A stretch of 64,000 nt of DNA from positions 1 to 64,000 of the forward strand of contig JAGARK010000038.1 in the NCBI GenBank assembly GCA_017622295.1, written 5' to 3'. A program made the translations under genes and the position numbers. The DNA comes from Oscillospiraceae bacterium (GTDB taxonomy: Bacteria > Bacillota > Clostridia > Oscillospirales > Oscillospiraceae). Positions 41,572-50,851 of this stretch are shown here, piece by piece (position 1 is the stretch's first letter; the number at the start of each line of letters is the position of its first letter). The notes under the pieces were generated by a model. It searched no databases. It was not told the DNA's origin and worked only from the letters and a program-made list of their open reading frames with translations.

Positions 41572-42278
41572 TGGAAAAAATGTGGAGTGTACTGCAGTGG
41601 TTGGGATTGGTTCCGGGGTGTCCGGTTTTCTACATCGGGGGAAGTGATATTCTGCCGGCACCTCTGAAAGGACAGGAGGAGCAGGATGCGCTGATGGCAC
41701 TGGAACAGGGGGACGAAGGGGCCAAGCAGCGGCTCATTGAGCACAATCTGCGGCTGGTGGTGTTCATTGCACGGCGGTTTGAGAACACCGGGGTCAATCT
41801 GGAGGATCTGATTTCCATCGGTACCATCGGTCTCATCAAGGCCATCGGAACCTACCGCCGGGATAAGAACATCAAGCTGGCAACCTATGCTTCCCGGTGC
41901 ATTGAAAATGAGATTTTGATGCATATCCGGAAGATTTCGGGACAAAAAGCGGAAATATCTCTGGATGAGCCCATCAATATGGACTATGACGGCAACGAAC
42001 TGCTGCTCAGCGATGTTCTGGGCACGGATGAGAATACTGTCACAGGCAGGCTGGAAGATGACGTGGATCTGCATTTGCTCCGACAGGCGCTGAAGGATCT
42101 GCCGGAGCGGGAGCGGGAGATCGTGCTGATGCGCTATGGTCTTCAGGGCCGCAGGGAACTGACCCAGAAGGAGGTGGCCCAGAAGATGGGGATCTCCCAA
42201 TCCTACATCTCCCGGCTGGAAAAGCGGATCATGCAGCGGCTGCGAAAGGAGATCCTCCGACAGACCAGCTGCGCCTGA
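41571..42278 (+). CDS. sigE: RNA polymerase sporulation sigma factor SigE
   Basis: Early mother-cell sigma factor, made as an inactive precursor. 235 residues: a hydrophobic pro-region (about 1-25), region 2 ([34 protein letters not shown]), and region 4 with the helix-turn-helix [23 protein letters not shown]. The position just after spoIIGA identifies sigma E and not sigma K. GGGAGGAG precedes the ATG; overlap TGATG links its translation to spoIIGA. The usual spoIIIG (sigma G) does not follow. Confidence 0.93.
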   Translation: MEKMWSVLQWLGLVPGCPVFYIGGSDILPAPLKGQEEQDALMALEQGDEGAKQRLIEHNLRLVVFIARRFENTGVNLEDLISIGTIGLIKAIGTYRRDKNIKLATYASRCIENEILMHIRKISGQKAEISLDEPINMDYDGNELLLSDVLGTDENTVTGRLEDDVDLHLLRQALKDLPEREREIVLMRYGLQGRRELTQKEVAQKMGISQSYISRLEKRIMQRLRKEILRQTSCA

Positions 42279-42301
42279 ATGTTCATAATTGAATTTCCTT
42301 C

Positions 42302-42368
42302 TTGCATTTTTGGATACTCTGTGCTACAATCGATAAAAAAGTATATCGATATAGTTTTGTATCGATTG
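42302..42368 (+). promoter_or_regulatory. rex promoter and three evenly spaced ATCGAT boxes
   Basis: TTGCAT (42302-42307), 17-nt spacer, extended TGC-TACAAT (42325-42330). ATCGAT occurs at 42329, 42345 and 42361, exactly 16 nt apart; the middle one is part of the 12-bp palindrome TATATCGATATA and the outer two form CAATCGAT/ATCGATTG. None matches the clostridial Rex operator TTGTTAA-N4-TTAACAA. Confidence 0.7.
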
Positions 42369-42387
42369 GATGGAAGGAAAGTTGATA

Positions 42388-43026
42388 ATGGATAAGAAAA
42401 TTTCAAAATCCGTGCTGAAGCGTCTGCCCGGATATTATGCCTACCTGAAGGGTCTTCAGGATTCCGAGTCTCCCTATATCTCCGCAACCGCTGTGGCGGC
42501 GGCTCTGGGGATGGGTGAGGTTCAGGTTCGCAAGGATCTGGCCATGGTCTCCGATGGCGGCCGCCCCAAGATCGGCTATCTGCGGGAGAGCCTGATCGAG
42601 GACATTGAGCAGTTTCTGGGATATGATAATACCACCGACGCCATTCTGGTGGGCGCCGGCAGACTGGGCCAGGCGTTGCTTGGCTACAACGGCTTCGATG
42701 AATACGGCCTGAACATTCTGGCGGCTTTCGACATCCGGCCCGAGACCAAGCGCAAGGACAGCGGCAAGCCCATCTATCCCATGGATCAGCTGGAGAGCTT
42801 TTGCAAGGCTCATAAAATCCTGATGGGTATCATCACCGTTCCCACGGAATATGCCCAGGAGGTGTGTGATCAGATGATCCAGGCGGGCATCAAGGCCATC
42901 TGGACCTTCTCGCCTACCCATCTGGATGTGCCGGACCATGTGATGGTGCATAATGAAAACATGGCCAACTCCCTGGCGGTGCTGTCCATGCACCTGCAGG
43001 CCCAGAACCGGGATAAAATGCAATGA
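42388..43026 (+). CDS. rex: Redox-sensing transcriptional repressor Rex
   Basis: Dimeric repressor that senses the NADH/NAD+ ratio and controls fermentation genes. 212 residues: winged helix (about 1-80; RLPGYYAYLKGLQ, VRKDLAMVSDGG) and a Rossmann domain with VGAGRLGQAL (about 89-98). ATG 42388 has GGAAGG about 10 nt upstream. Own promoter and terminator. In strict anaerobes Rex is a central regulator of butyrate and other fermentation pathways. Confidence 0.95.
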   Translation: MDKKISKSVLKRLPGYYAYLKGLQDSESPYISATAVAAALGMGEVQVRKDLAMVSDGGRPKIGYLRESLIEDIEQFLGYDNTTDAILVGAGRLGQALLGYNGFDEYGLNILAAFDIRPETKRKDSGKPIYPMDQLESFCKAHKILMGIITVPTEYAQEVCDQMIQAGIKAIWTFSPTHLDVPDHVMVHNENMANSLAVLSMHLQAQNRDKMQ

Positions 43027-43027
43027 T

Positions 43028-43062
43028 AAAAAATCCGTACTGCATGGCAGTACGGATTTTTT
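43028..43062. terminator. Terminator between rex and the membrane protein gene
   Basis: AAAAAATCCGTACTGC pairs with GCAGTACGGATTTTTT around ATG; works in both directions. Confidence 0.9.
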
Positions 43063-43067
43063 GATGG

Positions 43068-43535
43068 TCAGTATTTTTGGCTGTAATAAAGCTTGAAGCC
43101 GAAGGCAATGAGGGAATGGGCGGTCTCCACGGCCACAATCGTGATACCGATGGTCATGTTGAAATAACCGACGATTAATCCGGTGACCAGTCCCAGCAGA
43201 AGAGAGACCTGCATGGAGGTGGCCCGGGCGGAAGTCCAGATCTGGATCTGCCGCTCATCATTTGACTGGATATAGAGCTTTTTCAGCTTCTTGTCATCCT
43301 TCAGTGCCCGGAGGCCCCGGATGAGGCCGATGATCATCAGCACCAGTACGCCGAAGGAGGCGCCTGAGATCATGCCCCGCCACATGGACTGCCAGTGGCT
43401 ATCTCCGGTGACAGGGGTAAGCTCCACAAGTCCTGCCTCAGCAGCGAAGCCAAGGATGGAAAATAAGAGCAGAATCACGCATAAAATCGCGGTGATACCG
43501 GTTTCTACTTTCAGTTTTTCTTTGAATTGTTCCAT
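43068..43535 (-). CDS. Four-helix membrane protein paired with an XRE regulator
   Basis: A 155-residue protein with four hydrophobic helices (about 14-32, 55-75, 105-125, 128-148) and a charged loop KDDKKLKKLYIQSNDERQIQIW between helices 2 and 3, a pattern I know from small membrane proteins coded beside XRE regulators in Firmicutes. Function unknown. GGAGG precedes the ATG. It starts 3 nt after the XRE gene and shares its promoter. Confidence 0.75.
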   Translation of the reverse strand: MEQFKEKLKVETGITAILCVILLLFSILGFAAEAGLVELTPVTGDSHWQSMWRGMISGASFGVLVLMIIGLIRGLRALKDDKKLKKLYIQSNDERQIQIWTSARATSMQVSLLLGLVTGLIVGYFNMTIGITIVAVETAHSLIAFGFKLYYSQKY

Positions 43536-43538
43536 AAA

Positions 43539-43742
43539 TTAATCCTCCAGATCCGAAAAGTCAAAGACTTCCTCGATGGTGAGTCCGAAATAACGGGCGA
43601 TTTTGTAAGCCAGAGGCAGGGAGGCGGTATACTTGCCCACTTCGATGGAGGTGATGGTCTGCCGGGTGGTGCCCACGGCTTCGGCCAGCTCCTCCTGAGA
43701 GAGCTTGCGCATCTTTCGCAGTTCGCGAATTCTTGTTTTCAT
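43539..43742 (-). CDS. XRE-family (YozG-like) transcription regulator
   Basis: A compact 67-residue helix-turn-helix protein, all DNA-binding domain: RIRELRKMRKLSQEELAEAV, then TRQTITSIEVGKY and LAYKIARYFGLTIEEVFDF. AAGGAG precedes the ATG. Likely represses its own promoter through the direct repeats at 43797-43850. The linked membrane protein may be its sensor or target. Confidence 0.9.
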   Translation of the reverse strand: MKTRIRELRKMRKLSQEELAEAVGTTRQTITSIEVGKYTASLPLAYKIARYFGLTIEEVFDFSDLED

Positions 43743-43760
43743 ATGGGTTCTCCTTTTTCT

Positions 43761-43850
43761 GCCGTCCGTGCGTCCACGGACGGCAGATGCTAAGTTAACT
43801 TTGCATTTTTAGTATAGCGAACTTTGCGAAGAATGTCAAGTATACTTTGC
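43761..43850 (-). promoter_or_regulatory. Promoter with three ACTTTGC direct repeats, and a leader hairpin
   Basis: Minus-strand TTGACA (43839-43834), 17-nt spacer, TATACT (43816-43811). (A/T)ACTTTGC occurs at 43797, 43820 and 43843, exactly 23 nt apart, flanking and lying between the promoter boxes. GCCGTCCGTG/CACGGACGGC (43761-43784) is a 10-bp hairpin in the leader just before the ribosome site. Confidence 0.75.
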
Positions 43851-43941
43851 AAAAAACTTTTTTCCGGTATGTGAAACCAAATGAGAAGGCTCTGTGATAT
43901 GATAGGTGAAAGCAGCTTTCGATTCACAAGGAGTCAGCAAT

Positions 43942-44484
43942 ATGAGAGAAGAAACGATTTTACGAAAAATCCGTAAGCGCGACCCGACGGGGCTGGAAGC
44001 GCTGATGGAGCGCTACATACCCTATGTGTCTGCGGTGGCGTGGAATATCCTGCGAAACGCCATGGCCAGAGAGGATGCGGAGGAAGTGGTTTCTGATGTA
44101 TTTCTTGCCGCATGGGAACAGGCGGAGGATCTGCGGGCAGGATTTGTCAAGCAGTGGCTGGGGGCGGTGGCGCGGAATAAGGCAAAAAACAGGCTCCGCC
44201 GACTGGGCCATGAGCTTCCGCTGGAGGAGGATATTCTGGAAATTCCCGGTCCAGACGATCCGGCAGCGGATGCGGAGAGTGCAGAGGAACGGAAGCTGGT
44301 ACACCGGGCGGTAAAGACATTGCCGGAACCGGACCGGGAAATCTTCCTGCGGCATTATTACTACGCCCAGACAGTGAGGGAAATCTCTCATACAATGGCA
44401 CTGAATGAATCCACGGTCAAGACCAAATTACGACGGGGCCGCATGCGGCTGAAAAATATGCTGATGAGGTGGGGTGTACGATGA
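43942..44484 (+). CDS. ECF-type RNA polymerase sigma factor
   Basis: A 180-residue sigma factor with region 2 (LEALMERYIPYVSAVAWNIL...DAEEVVSDVFLAAWEQ) and region 4 (LPEPDREIFLRHYYYAQTVREISHTMALNESTVKTKLRRGRMRLK). AAGGAG lies 7 nt before the ATG. The following gene overlaps by four bases and codes for a membrane protein likely to be the anti-sigma factor. Target genes unknown; a GTGAAACC/TATGAT stretch near 43871-43903 could be an autoregulated promoter. Confidence 0.88.
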   Translation: MREETILRKIRKRDPTGLEALMERYIPYVSAVAWNILRNAMAREDAEEVVSDVFLAAWEQAEDLRAGFVKQWLGAVARNKAKNRLRRLGHELPLEEDILEIPGPDDPAADAESAEERKLVHRAVKTLPEPDREIFLRHYYYAQTVREISHTMALNESTVKTKLRRGRMRLKNMLMRWGVR

Positions 44485-45743
44485 AGCGAAGAATTTCGGA
44501 TATGCTGGATCAGTTTCCGGCGAAGCCCATGGAAATGGAGCTGGATACGCCTCTGTCCTCGGAAAGGATCAGGGATTTGACAATGAGCAGAGTGAACAAT
44601 CAGAGTAAAAAGGTGAAGCGTCCGGTGTTTCGGCTGTTGGTGGCAGCGGCTGTCATTGCCGCACTGGGGCTGTCCGCTGTGGCGGCGGAGGAGATATTCG
44701 GCGTAGGCGATGCATTTCGGGAGATTTTGAATCGTGAGCTGAAAGAGAATCAGGCCTATATTGAGAATAATGATTTGGACATGGTTGTCCGGGAGACCAT
44801 CAGCGAAGGTCAGATCGAAGTGGTCAATAAGCTTGGCGAAAGCTTCCAGGAGCAGAGTGAGACTTACGAAGGTACCACCATGACCCTCACCGCGGCCTAC
44901 GGTGATGCCCATGTGATCCACCTGTATTTCCGGGTAGAGGCTCCGGAGGGAGCAGTGCTGCCGGATGGTATTCTTTACAAGTTTAACAATTTGGAAGAGG
45001 ATTTTGATGGGGACGGACACGCCGATCTGCTGACCCTGGCAGAGGATGCTCCCTACGAAAAAGCAGGCCAGTTTGTGGATATTGAGCCGCTGCCGGATGA
45101 TGATCCTGCGGATAACAGGAAGGAATTCCATGTGACGATCAAGTGTCAGTCCGGTTTGGGTATGGCTTTCAACGACGGCGTGACCAAATATCTGCATGTC
45201 AATGGTATTTTTGAGCAGGTTGTGGATGTGGATGGAGACGAGGATGCATGTGTTCAGATTGCACCTGCCAATTTCGCCTTTGATATTGGTCTGGTCAATG
45301 ATGTGCGGATTGTGGAGCTGGATGTGAAAGGCATCACCTATGGTGGACCGAAGACCCGCACCTGGATCCATGACAGTCCCTGCATAGCTCTGTGCGAAGA
45401 GAATCTGACCGGAGAATCGGATCCAGAGAGCGGATTGCCCATCCATGCCGAAAGCTGGGACTATTCCGTTACCGTAAAGAGCCTGAGTATATCCTCCCTC
45501 AGTGTGGACTGGGAATGTGAGTGGATCTGCGATAAAGAATCACTGAACTTTGGTGTATCATTCCAGGTGATTATGAAAGATGGCACCAGTGTGATGAACC
45601 TACCCGGCGACGGCCATTATGGCGACAACTGGGCCAGCGGCACTGTTCTTTTCGCTACCCCCATCGATCTGGACGAGGTGGATTACATTCTGATTGGCGA
45701 CCGGGAGCTTGGAGACACATGTAAAATCTATCTGCCTGAATAA
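44481..45743 (+). CDS. Probable anti-sigma factor, DUF4179-like membrane protein
   Basis: A 420-residue single-pass protein: about 48 cytoplasmic residues (RRISDMLDQF...), one transmembrane helix (about 49-70), then a large external domain of strands with a calcium-like DFDGDGHADLL loop near 175. This is the layout of DUF4179-type anti-sigma factors paired with ECF sigma factors in Clostridia. The ATG overlaps the sigma stop as ATGA. It should hold the sigma factor at the membrane until a surface signal arrives; this is inferred from context. Confidence 0.78.
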   Translation: MKRRISDMLDQFPAKPMEMELDTPLSSERIRDLTMSRVNNQSKKVKRPVFRLLVAAAVIAALGLSAVAAEEIFGVGDAFREILNRELKENQAYIENNDLDMVVRETISEGQIEVVNKLGESFQEQSETYEGTTMTLTAAYGDAHVIHLYFRVEAPEGAVLPDGILYKFNNLEEDFDGDGHADLLTLAEDAPYEKAGQFVDIEPLPDDDPADNRKEFHVTIKCQSGLGMAFNDGVTKYLHVNGIFEQVVDVDGDEDACVQIAPANFAFDIGLVNDVRIVELDVKGITYGGPKTRTWIHDSPCIALCEENLTGESDPESGLPIHAESWDYSVTVKSLSISSLSVDWECEWICDKESLNFGVSFQVIMKDGTSVMNLPGDGHYGDNWASGTVLFATPIDLDEVDYILIGDRELGDTCKIYLPE

Positions 45744-45747
45744 CGAA

Positions 45748-45776
45748 AACGGCGGCTCGCAAGAGCCGTCATTTTG
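45748..45776 (+). terminator. Terminator of the ECF sigma/anti-sigma operon
   Basis: An ACGGCGGCTC/GAGCCGTC stem with a GCAA loop and a single bulge, followed by ATTTTGC. Confidence 0.65.
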
Positions 45777-45813
45777 CATATTCCGCATGTAGGTATGGGT
45801 CCTACAAGAAAAA

Positions 45814-45852
45814 CCATAAAAATCCCGCTGCGCCTACACGCGCAGCGGGATT
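45814..45852 (-). terminator. Terminator of glnS
   Basis: AATCCCGCTGCGC pairs with GCGCAGCGGGATT around CTACAC; on the minus strand TTTTTATGG follows. Confidence 0.88.
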
Positions 45853-45860
45853 CAAGTATT

Positions 45861-47540
<1,680 letters not shown>

Positions 47541-47582
47541 CTTCATACATCCTCTCTTGTACATAGTTTCAGATAATAGCCC

Positions 47583-47611
47583 ATTATACCCGAAACGAAG
47601 CTGGTTTGCAA
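47583..47611 (-). promoter_or_regulatory. Promoter of glnS
   Basis: Minus-strand TTGCAA (47611-47606), 17-nt spacer, TATAAT (47588-47583). The leader to the start codon is about 37 nt and too short for a T-box. Confidence 0.8.
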
Positions 47612-47726
47612 CCTGTTTTCACGCACAAATCCGGCGCTGAGGCGAAAAAAACCTGTGTGGAAAATGTACAGAGGGTGAGTCTTTGTGAATTTTGAGAAAA
47701 CAAATTAAGAAATATTAAAATTATGG

Positions 47727-47755
47727 TTGTCAATTCGGCTGTCTTATTATAAAAT
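47727..47755 (+). promoter_or_regulatory. Promoter of the pyrH operon
   Basis: TTGTCA (47727-47732), 17-nt spacer, TAAAAT (47750-47755). Confidence 0.65.
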
Positions 47756-47787
47756 AGGGGAAGATATAAAAGAAGGAGTGATTCGAT

Positions 47788-48510
47788 TTGCCCCAGATCA
47801 AATACAAGAGAATCCTGCTGAAGGTCAGCGGCGAAGCCCTGGCGGGCGACGAGGGCCACGGCCTGGATTTTAATATTCTCCACAGTGTCTGCGCTTCCAT
47901 CAAGGAGTGCGTGGACATGGGTGTCCAGGTGGGTCTGGTCATCGGCGGCGGCAATTTCTGGCGTGGCGTCAAGAATGGCGCGGGCAAGCTCCAGCGCTCC
48001 CATGGCGACGCCATGGGTATGCTGGCCACCGTCATGAACGCCATCGCTGTGGCGGACGTTCTGAACCAGCACGGCATTGACGCCCGGGTACTTACTGCTG
48101 TGGAGATGCATAAGTTTGCGGAATACTTCACCCGTGATACCGCGGAGCGGTATCTGAATGAGGGCAAGGTCGTCCTCTTTGCCGCAGGCACCGGCAACCC
48201 CTATTTCTCCACCGACACCGGCGCAGTCCTGCGGGGTGTGGAAATCGAGGCCGACGCCATCCTGATGGCCAAGAACGTGGACGCCATCTATTCCGCCGAC
48301 CCCAACAAGGACCCCAACGCCATCAAGTACACCCAGCTGACCTATGGCGAGGCTCTGGCTAAGAATCTGAAGGCCACCGACATTACCGCCATGGCTCTGG
48401 CAATGGACAACGACATGACCATGGTCTGCTTCGGCCTGGATGAAGAAAACAGCATTGTCCGTGTGGTTCGCGGCGAAGAAATCGGAACCACCGTGAAAAA
48501 TAAGTTTTAA
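47788..48510 (+). CDS. pyrH: UMP kinase
   Basis: Hexameric kinase of the amino acid kinase family, making UDP from UMP with ATP. 240 residues, normal length. KVSGEAL, VIGGGNFWRG (UMP-binding), DAMGMLATVMNA, GTGNPYFSTDTGAVLRG and VDAIYSADPNKDPNA are all diagnostic. Start is TTG 47788 with GAAGGAG about 8 nt upstream. First gene of the pyrH-frr unit; the usual rpsB-tsf upstream pair is absent here. Confidence 0.96.
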   Translation: MPQIKYKRILLKVSGEALAGDEGHGLDFNILHSVCASIKECVDMGVQVGLVIGGGNFWRGVKNGAGKLQRSHGDAMGMLATVMNAIAVADVLNQHGIDARVLTAVEMHKFAEYFTRDTAERYLNEGKVVLFAAGTGNPYFSTDTGAVLRGVEIEADAILMAKNVDAIYSADPNKDPNAIKYTQLTYGEALAKNLKATDITAMALAMDNDMTMVCFGLDEENSIVRVVRGEEIGTTVKNKF

Positions 48511-48532
48511 ATAATACTAGGAGGACACAATT

Positions 48533-49087
48533 ATGCCCGTAGATTTTAAGGATTACAGCAGAAGAATGGAAGGCGCTCTGAACCATCTGACCGAGGAATT
48601 CGGCGCTGTCCGCGCAGGCCGTGCCAACGCAAAGGTTCTCGACCGCATCACCGTTGAATATTATGGCAGTGAGACTCCCCTGAATGGTGTCGCTACCATT
48701 TCCTCCCCCGATGCCCGTACCCTGGTCATCGCTCCCTGGGACTCCAAGCTGCTCAAGGACATTGCCAAGGCCATCCAGATCTCTGACCTGGGCATCAACC
48801 CCCAGAACGACGGCAAGGTCATCCGTCTGACCTTCCCCCAGCTGACTGAGGAGCGCCGTAAGGAGCTGACCAAGCAGGTCAAGAAGTATGCCGAGGAAGC
48901 CAAGGTCGCCATGCGCAACATCCGCCGCGACGGTATGGACTATGTCAAGAAGCTGAAGAAGGCCTCCGAGATCACCGAGGACGATCAGAAGAAGGCTGAG
49001 AAGGATCTGCAGGATCTGCTGGATAAGTTCATCAAGAGAGTGGATGAAGCTACTGCAGCAAAGGAAAAGGAACTGATGGCAATCTAA
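48533..49087 (+). CDS. frr: Ribosome recycling factor
   Basis: Splits post-termination ribosomes together with EF-G. 184 residues, normal length; three-helix tail and the conserved VRAGRANAKVLDRITVEYYG, PWD, and LTEERRKELTKQVKK region are present. TAGGAGG lies 8 nt before the ATG. It follows pyrH by 22 nt, the classical order. Confidence 0.97.
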   Translation: MPVDFKDYSRRMEGALNHLTEEFGAVRAGRANAKVLDRITVEYYGSETPLNGVATISSPDARTLVIAPWDSKLLKDIAKAIQISDLGINPQNDGKVIRLTFPQLTEERRKELTKQVKKYAEEAKVAMRNIRRDGMDYVKKLKKASEITEDDQKKAEKDLQDLLDKFIKRVDEATAAKEKELMAI

Positions 49088-49097
49088 GCCATTGTCA

Positions 49098-49120
49098 TTG
49101 GGGGCGCAATGCGCCCCCAA
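49098..49120 (+). terminator. Hairpin after frr
   Basis: TTGGGGGCGC pairs with GCGCCCCCAA around AAT. The following AGTATTGTTC is a poor U-tract, so termination is probably partial. Confidence 0.55.
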
Positions 49121-49140
49121 AGTATTGTTCAGATTGTCAA

Positions 49141-49196
49141 GAAGCCCTCTGGCGCGGGAGCGCCCATGGCTCCCTTACGACTCGCTGAGGGAGGCT
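49141..49196. repeat. Palindromic repeat-like stretch between frr and uppS
   Basis: GGCTCCCTTA and TGAGGGAGGCTT-type complements surround CGACTCGC, and GGCGCGGGAGCGCC is a further palindrome. It looks like a REP-type element placed inside an otherwise tight operon. The 200-nt gap holds no open frame and only weak promoter boxes (TTGAGA 49229, GACTAT 49253). Confidence 0.45.
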
Positions 49197-49290
49197 TGGG
49201 TGTGGCTCGATTTGTTATATTTTCGCGCTTGAGATGAGTTTTCTGATACCCTGACTATCGTATTGTTGAGCCTTTGAGTGAGGTTATGTG

Positions 49291-50019
49291 ATGACCCAAA
49301 CAGATAAAAATATCAAAAAGTACCCTGCGCCGGAGCATATTGCCATCATCATGGATGGCAATGGCCGCTGGGCCAGGCAGCGGGGCCTGCCCCGGACTGC
49401 CGGACATAAAGCCGGCGGCGAAGCATTTCGCCGCATTGCCAACTACTGCCGGACCCTTGGGGTCAAATACCTGACGGTCTATGCCTTTTCCACCGAGAAC
49501 TGGAAGCGCAGTCAGGAGGAAGTCTCCGGCATCATGAAGCTTTTGGCACGGTATCTGGATGAAGCCCTGCGGGATATGGAGAAAAATGCTGTTGCCTTCC
49601 GCTTTTTCGGCGATCTGACCAGGCTCAGCCCCGAGCTGCAGAAGCTCTGCCGGGAAGCGGAGGAGCGTTCCTCCCGGTACCATGAGGTTCAGGTGAATTT
49701 CTGCCTGAATTACGGCGGCCGGGATGAGCTTGTCCATGCCGCAAAGGCCTTTGCACAGGAAGTGGCCGAGGGCAAGCGCCAGCCGGAAGAACTGACGGAG
49801 CAGTTGCTGTCTTCCTATCTGTACTCTGCCGGTGTCCCGGACCCGGAGCTGATCATCCGGCCCTCCGGTGAGAAGCGGATCAGCAATTTCCTGCTGTGGC
49901 AGTGTGCCTATTCGGAATTTGTGTATATGAATGTACTGTGGCCTGATTTTGGTCCTGAAGATCTGGATGAGGCCATTGCAGAATATCATCGGCGCAACCG
50001 CCGATTCGGAGGAGTATAA
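49291..50019 (+). CDS. uppS: Undecaprenyl diphosphate synthase (cis-prenyltransferase)
   Basis: Adds eight isoprene units to farnesyl diphosphate to make the C55 carrier for wall synthesis. 242 residues. The catalytic MDGNGRWARQRG (about 22-34), YAFSTENWKR, and the C-terminal IRPSGEKRISNFLLWQ are conserved. ATG 49291 has GTGAGG 7 nt upstream; GTG 49288 is an alternative. Starts the uppS-cdsA-dxr-rseP-ispG block. Confidence 0.96.
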   Translation: MTQTDKNIKKYPAPEHIAIIMDGNGRWARQRGLPRTAGHKAGGEAFRRIANYCRTLGVKYLTVYAFSTENWKRSQEEVSGIMKLLARYLDEALRDMEKNAVAFRFFGDLTRLSPELQKLCREAEERSSRYHEVQVNFCLNYGGRDELVHAAKAFAQEVAEGKRQPEELTEQLLSSYLYSAGVPDPELIIRPSGEKRISNFLLWQCAYSEFVYMNVLWPDFGPEDLDEAIAEYHRRNRRFGGV

Positions 50020-50025
50020 AGAGAG

Positions 50026-50847
50026 ATGAAAACAAGAGTGATTACAGCGGCGGTACTGATTCCTGTGCTGCTGGTGATCCTGCTGGCTGCGCCGAAGATC
50101 GTCGCAGCCCTGATTTGGGGCGTGATGATGTCCATCGGTGCCTATGAGCTGCTGTACCGGACGGAGCTGGTTCGGGAGACAAAGCTGGTGATCTATGCCG
50201 CAGTCATGGCGTTTTGCGTGACCATGTGGAGCTATTTTGAAGCCATTCACGCCTGGGGACTGATCGGCCTGATGGCCTATACCATGCTGCTCTTCGGCGA
50301 GATGATGCGCTCCCATGTGAAAATGACCTTTGACAAGATCTGCCTGTGTCTGGTGGGGGGCTTCCTGGTGCCCTTCCTGCTGAGCAGCCTGATCCGCATC
50401 CATGTGATGAAGCTGGGCAAGTATCTGGTACTGATTCCTTTCATTGTGGCCTTTGCCTCGGACGCCGGCGCCTATTTCGCGGGCCGCTATTTCGGCGCCC
50501 ATAAGCTGGCTCCCGTTATCAGCCCCCACAAGACCATCGAAGGCGCCATCGGCGGTGTGATCTGCGCCATCGTAGCCATGGTGATTTACACCGTGATTCT
50601 GGACCTGCCCTTTAAGAATTTCGACTTTAGCGTCAATTATCTGTATGCTGTGATCTATGGCCTGGGCGGCAGTCTGGTGGGCGTGATGGGCGATCTGTGC
50701 TTCTCCGTCATCAAGCGCCAGACCGGCATCAAGGATTACGGCAATCTGATTCCCGGTCACGGCGGCATTCTGGACCGTTTCGACTCCATGATGCTGGTGG
50801 GCCCCCTGATGGAAGCACTGATCCTTCTGATTCCTGTGGCGGTGTAA
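50026..50847 (+). CDS. cdsA: Phosphatidate cytidylyltransferase (CDP-diglyceride synthase)
   Basis: Membrane enzyme that makes CDP-diacylglycerol from phosphatidate and CTP. 273 residues with about eight helices. The C-terminal signature SVIKRQTGIKDYGNLIPGHG and GILDRFDSM is complete. Follows uppS by 6 nt. Together they feed wall and phospholipid synthesis. Confidence 0.96.
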   Translation: MKTRVITAAVLIPVLLVILLAAPKIVAALIWGVMMSIGAYELLYRTELVRETKLVIYAAVMAFCVTMWSYFEAIHAWGLIGLMAYTMLLFGEMMRSHVKMTFDKICLCLVGGFLVPFLLSSLIRIHVMKLGKYLVLIPFIVAFASDAGAYFAGRYFGAHKLAPVISPHKTIEGAIGGVICAIVAMVIYTVILDLPFKNFDFSVNYLYAVIYGLGGSLVGVMGDLCFSVIKRQTGIKDYGNLIPGHGGILDRFDSMMLVGPLMEALILLIPVAV

Positions 50848-50851
50848 GAAT

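Noticed and set aside
47541..47611. T-box leader before glnS
   Set aside because: The distance from promoter to start is only about 37 nt, and no T-box sequence is seen.
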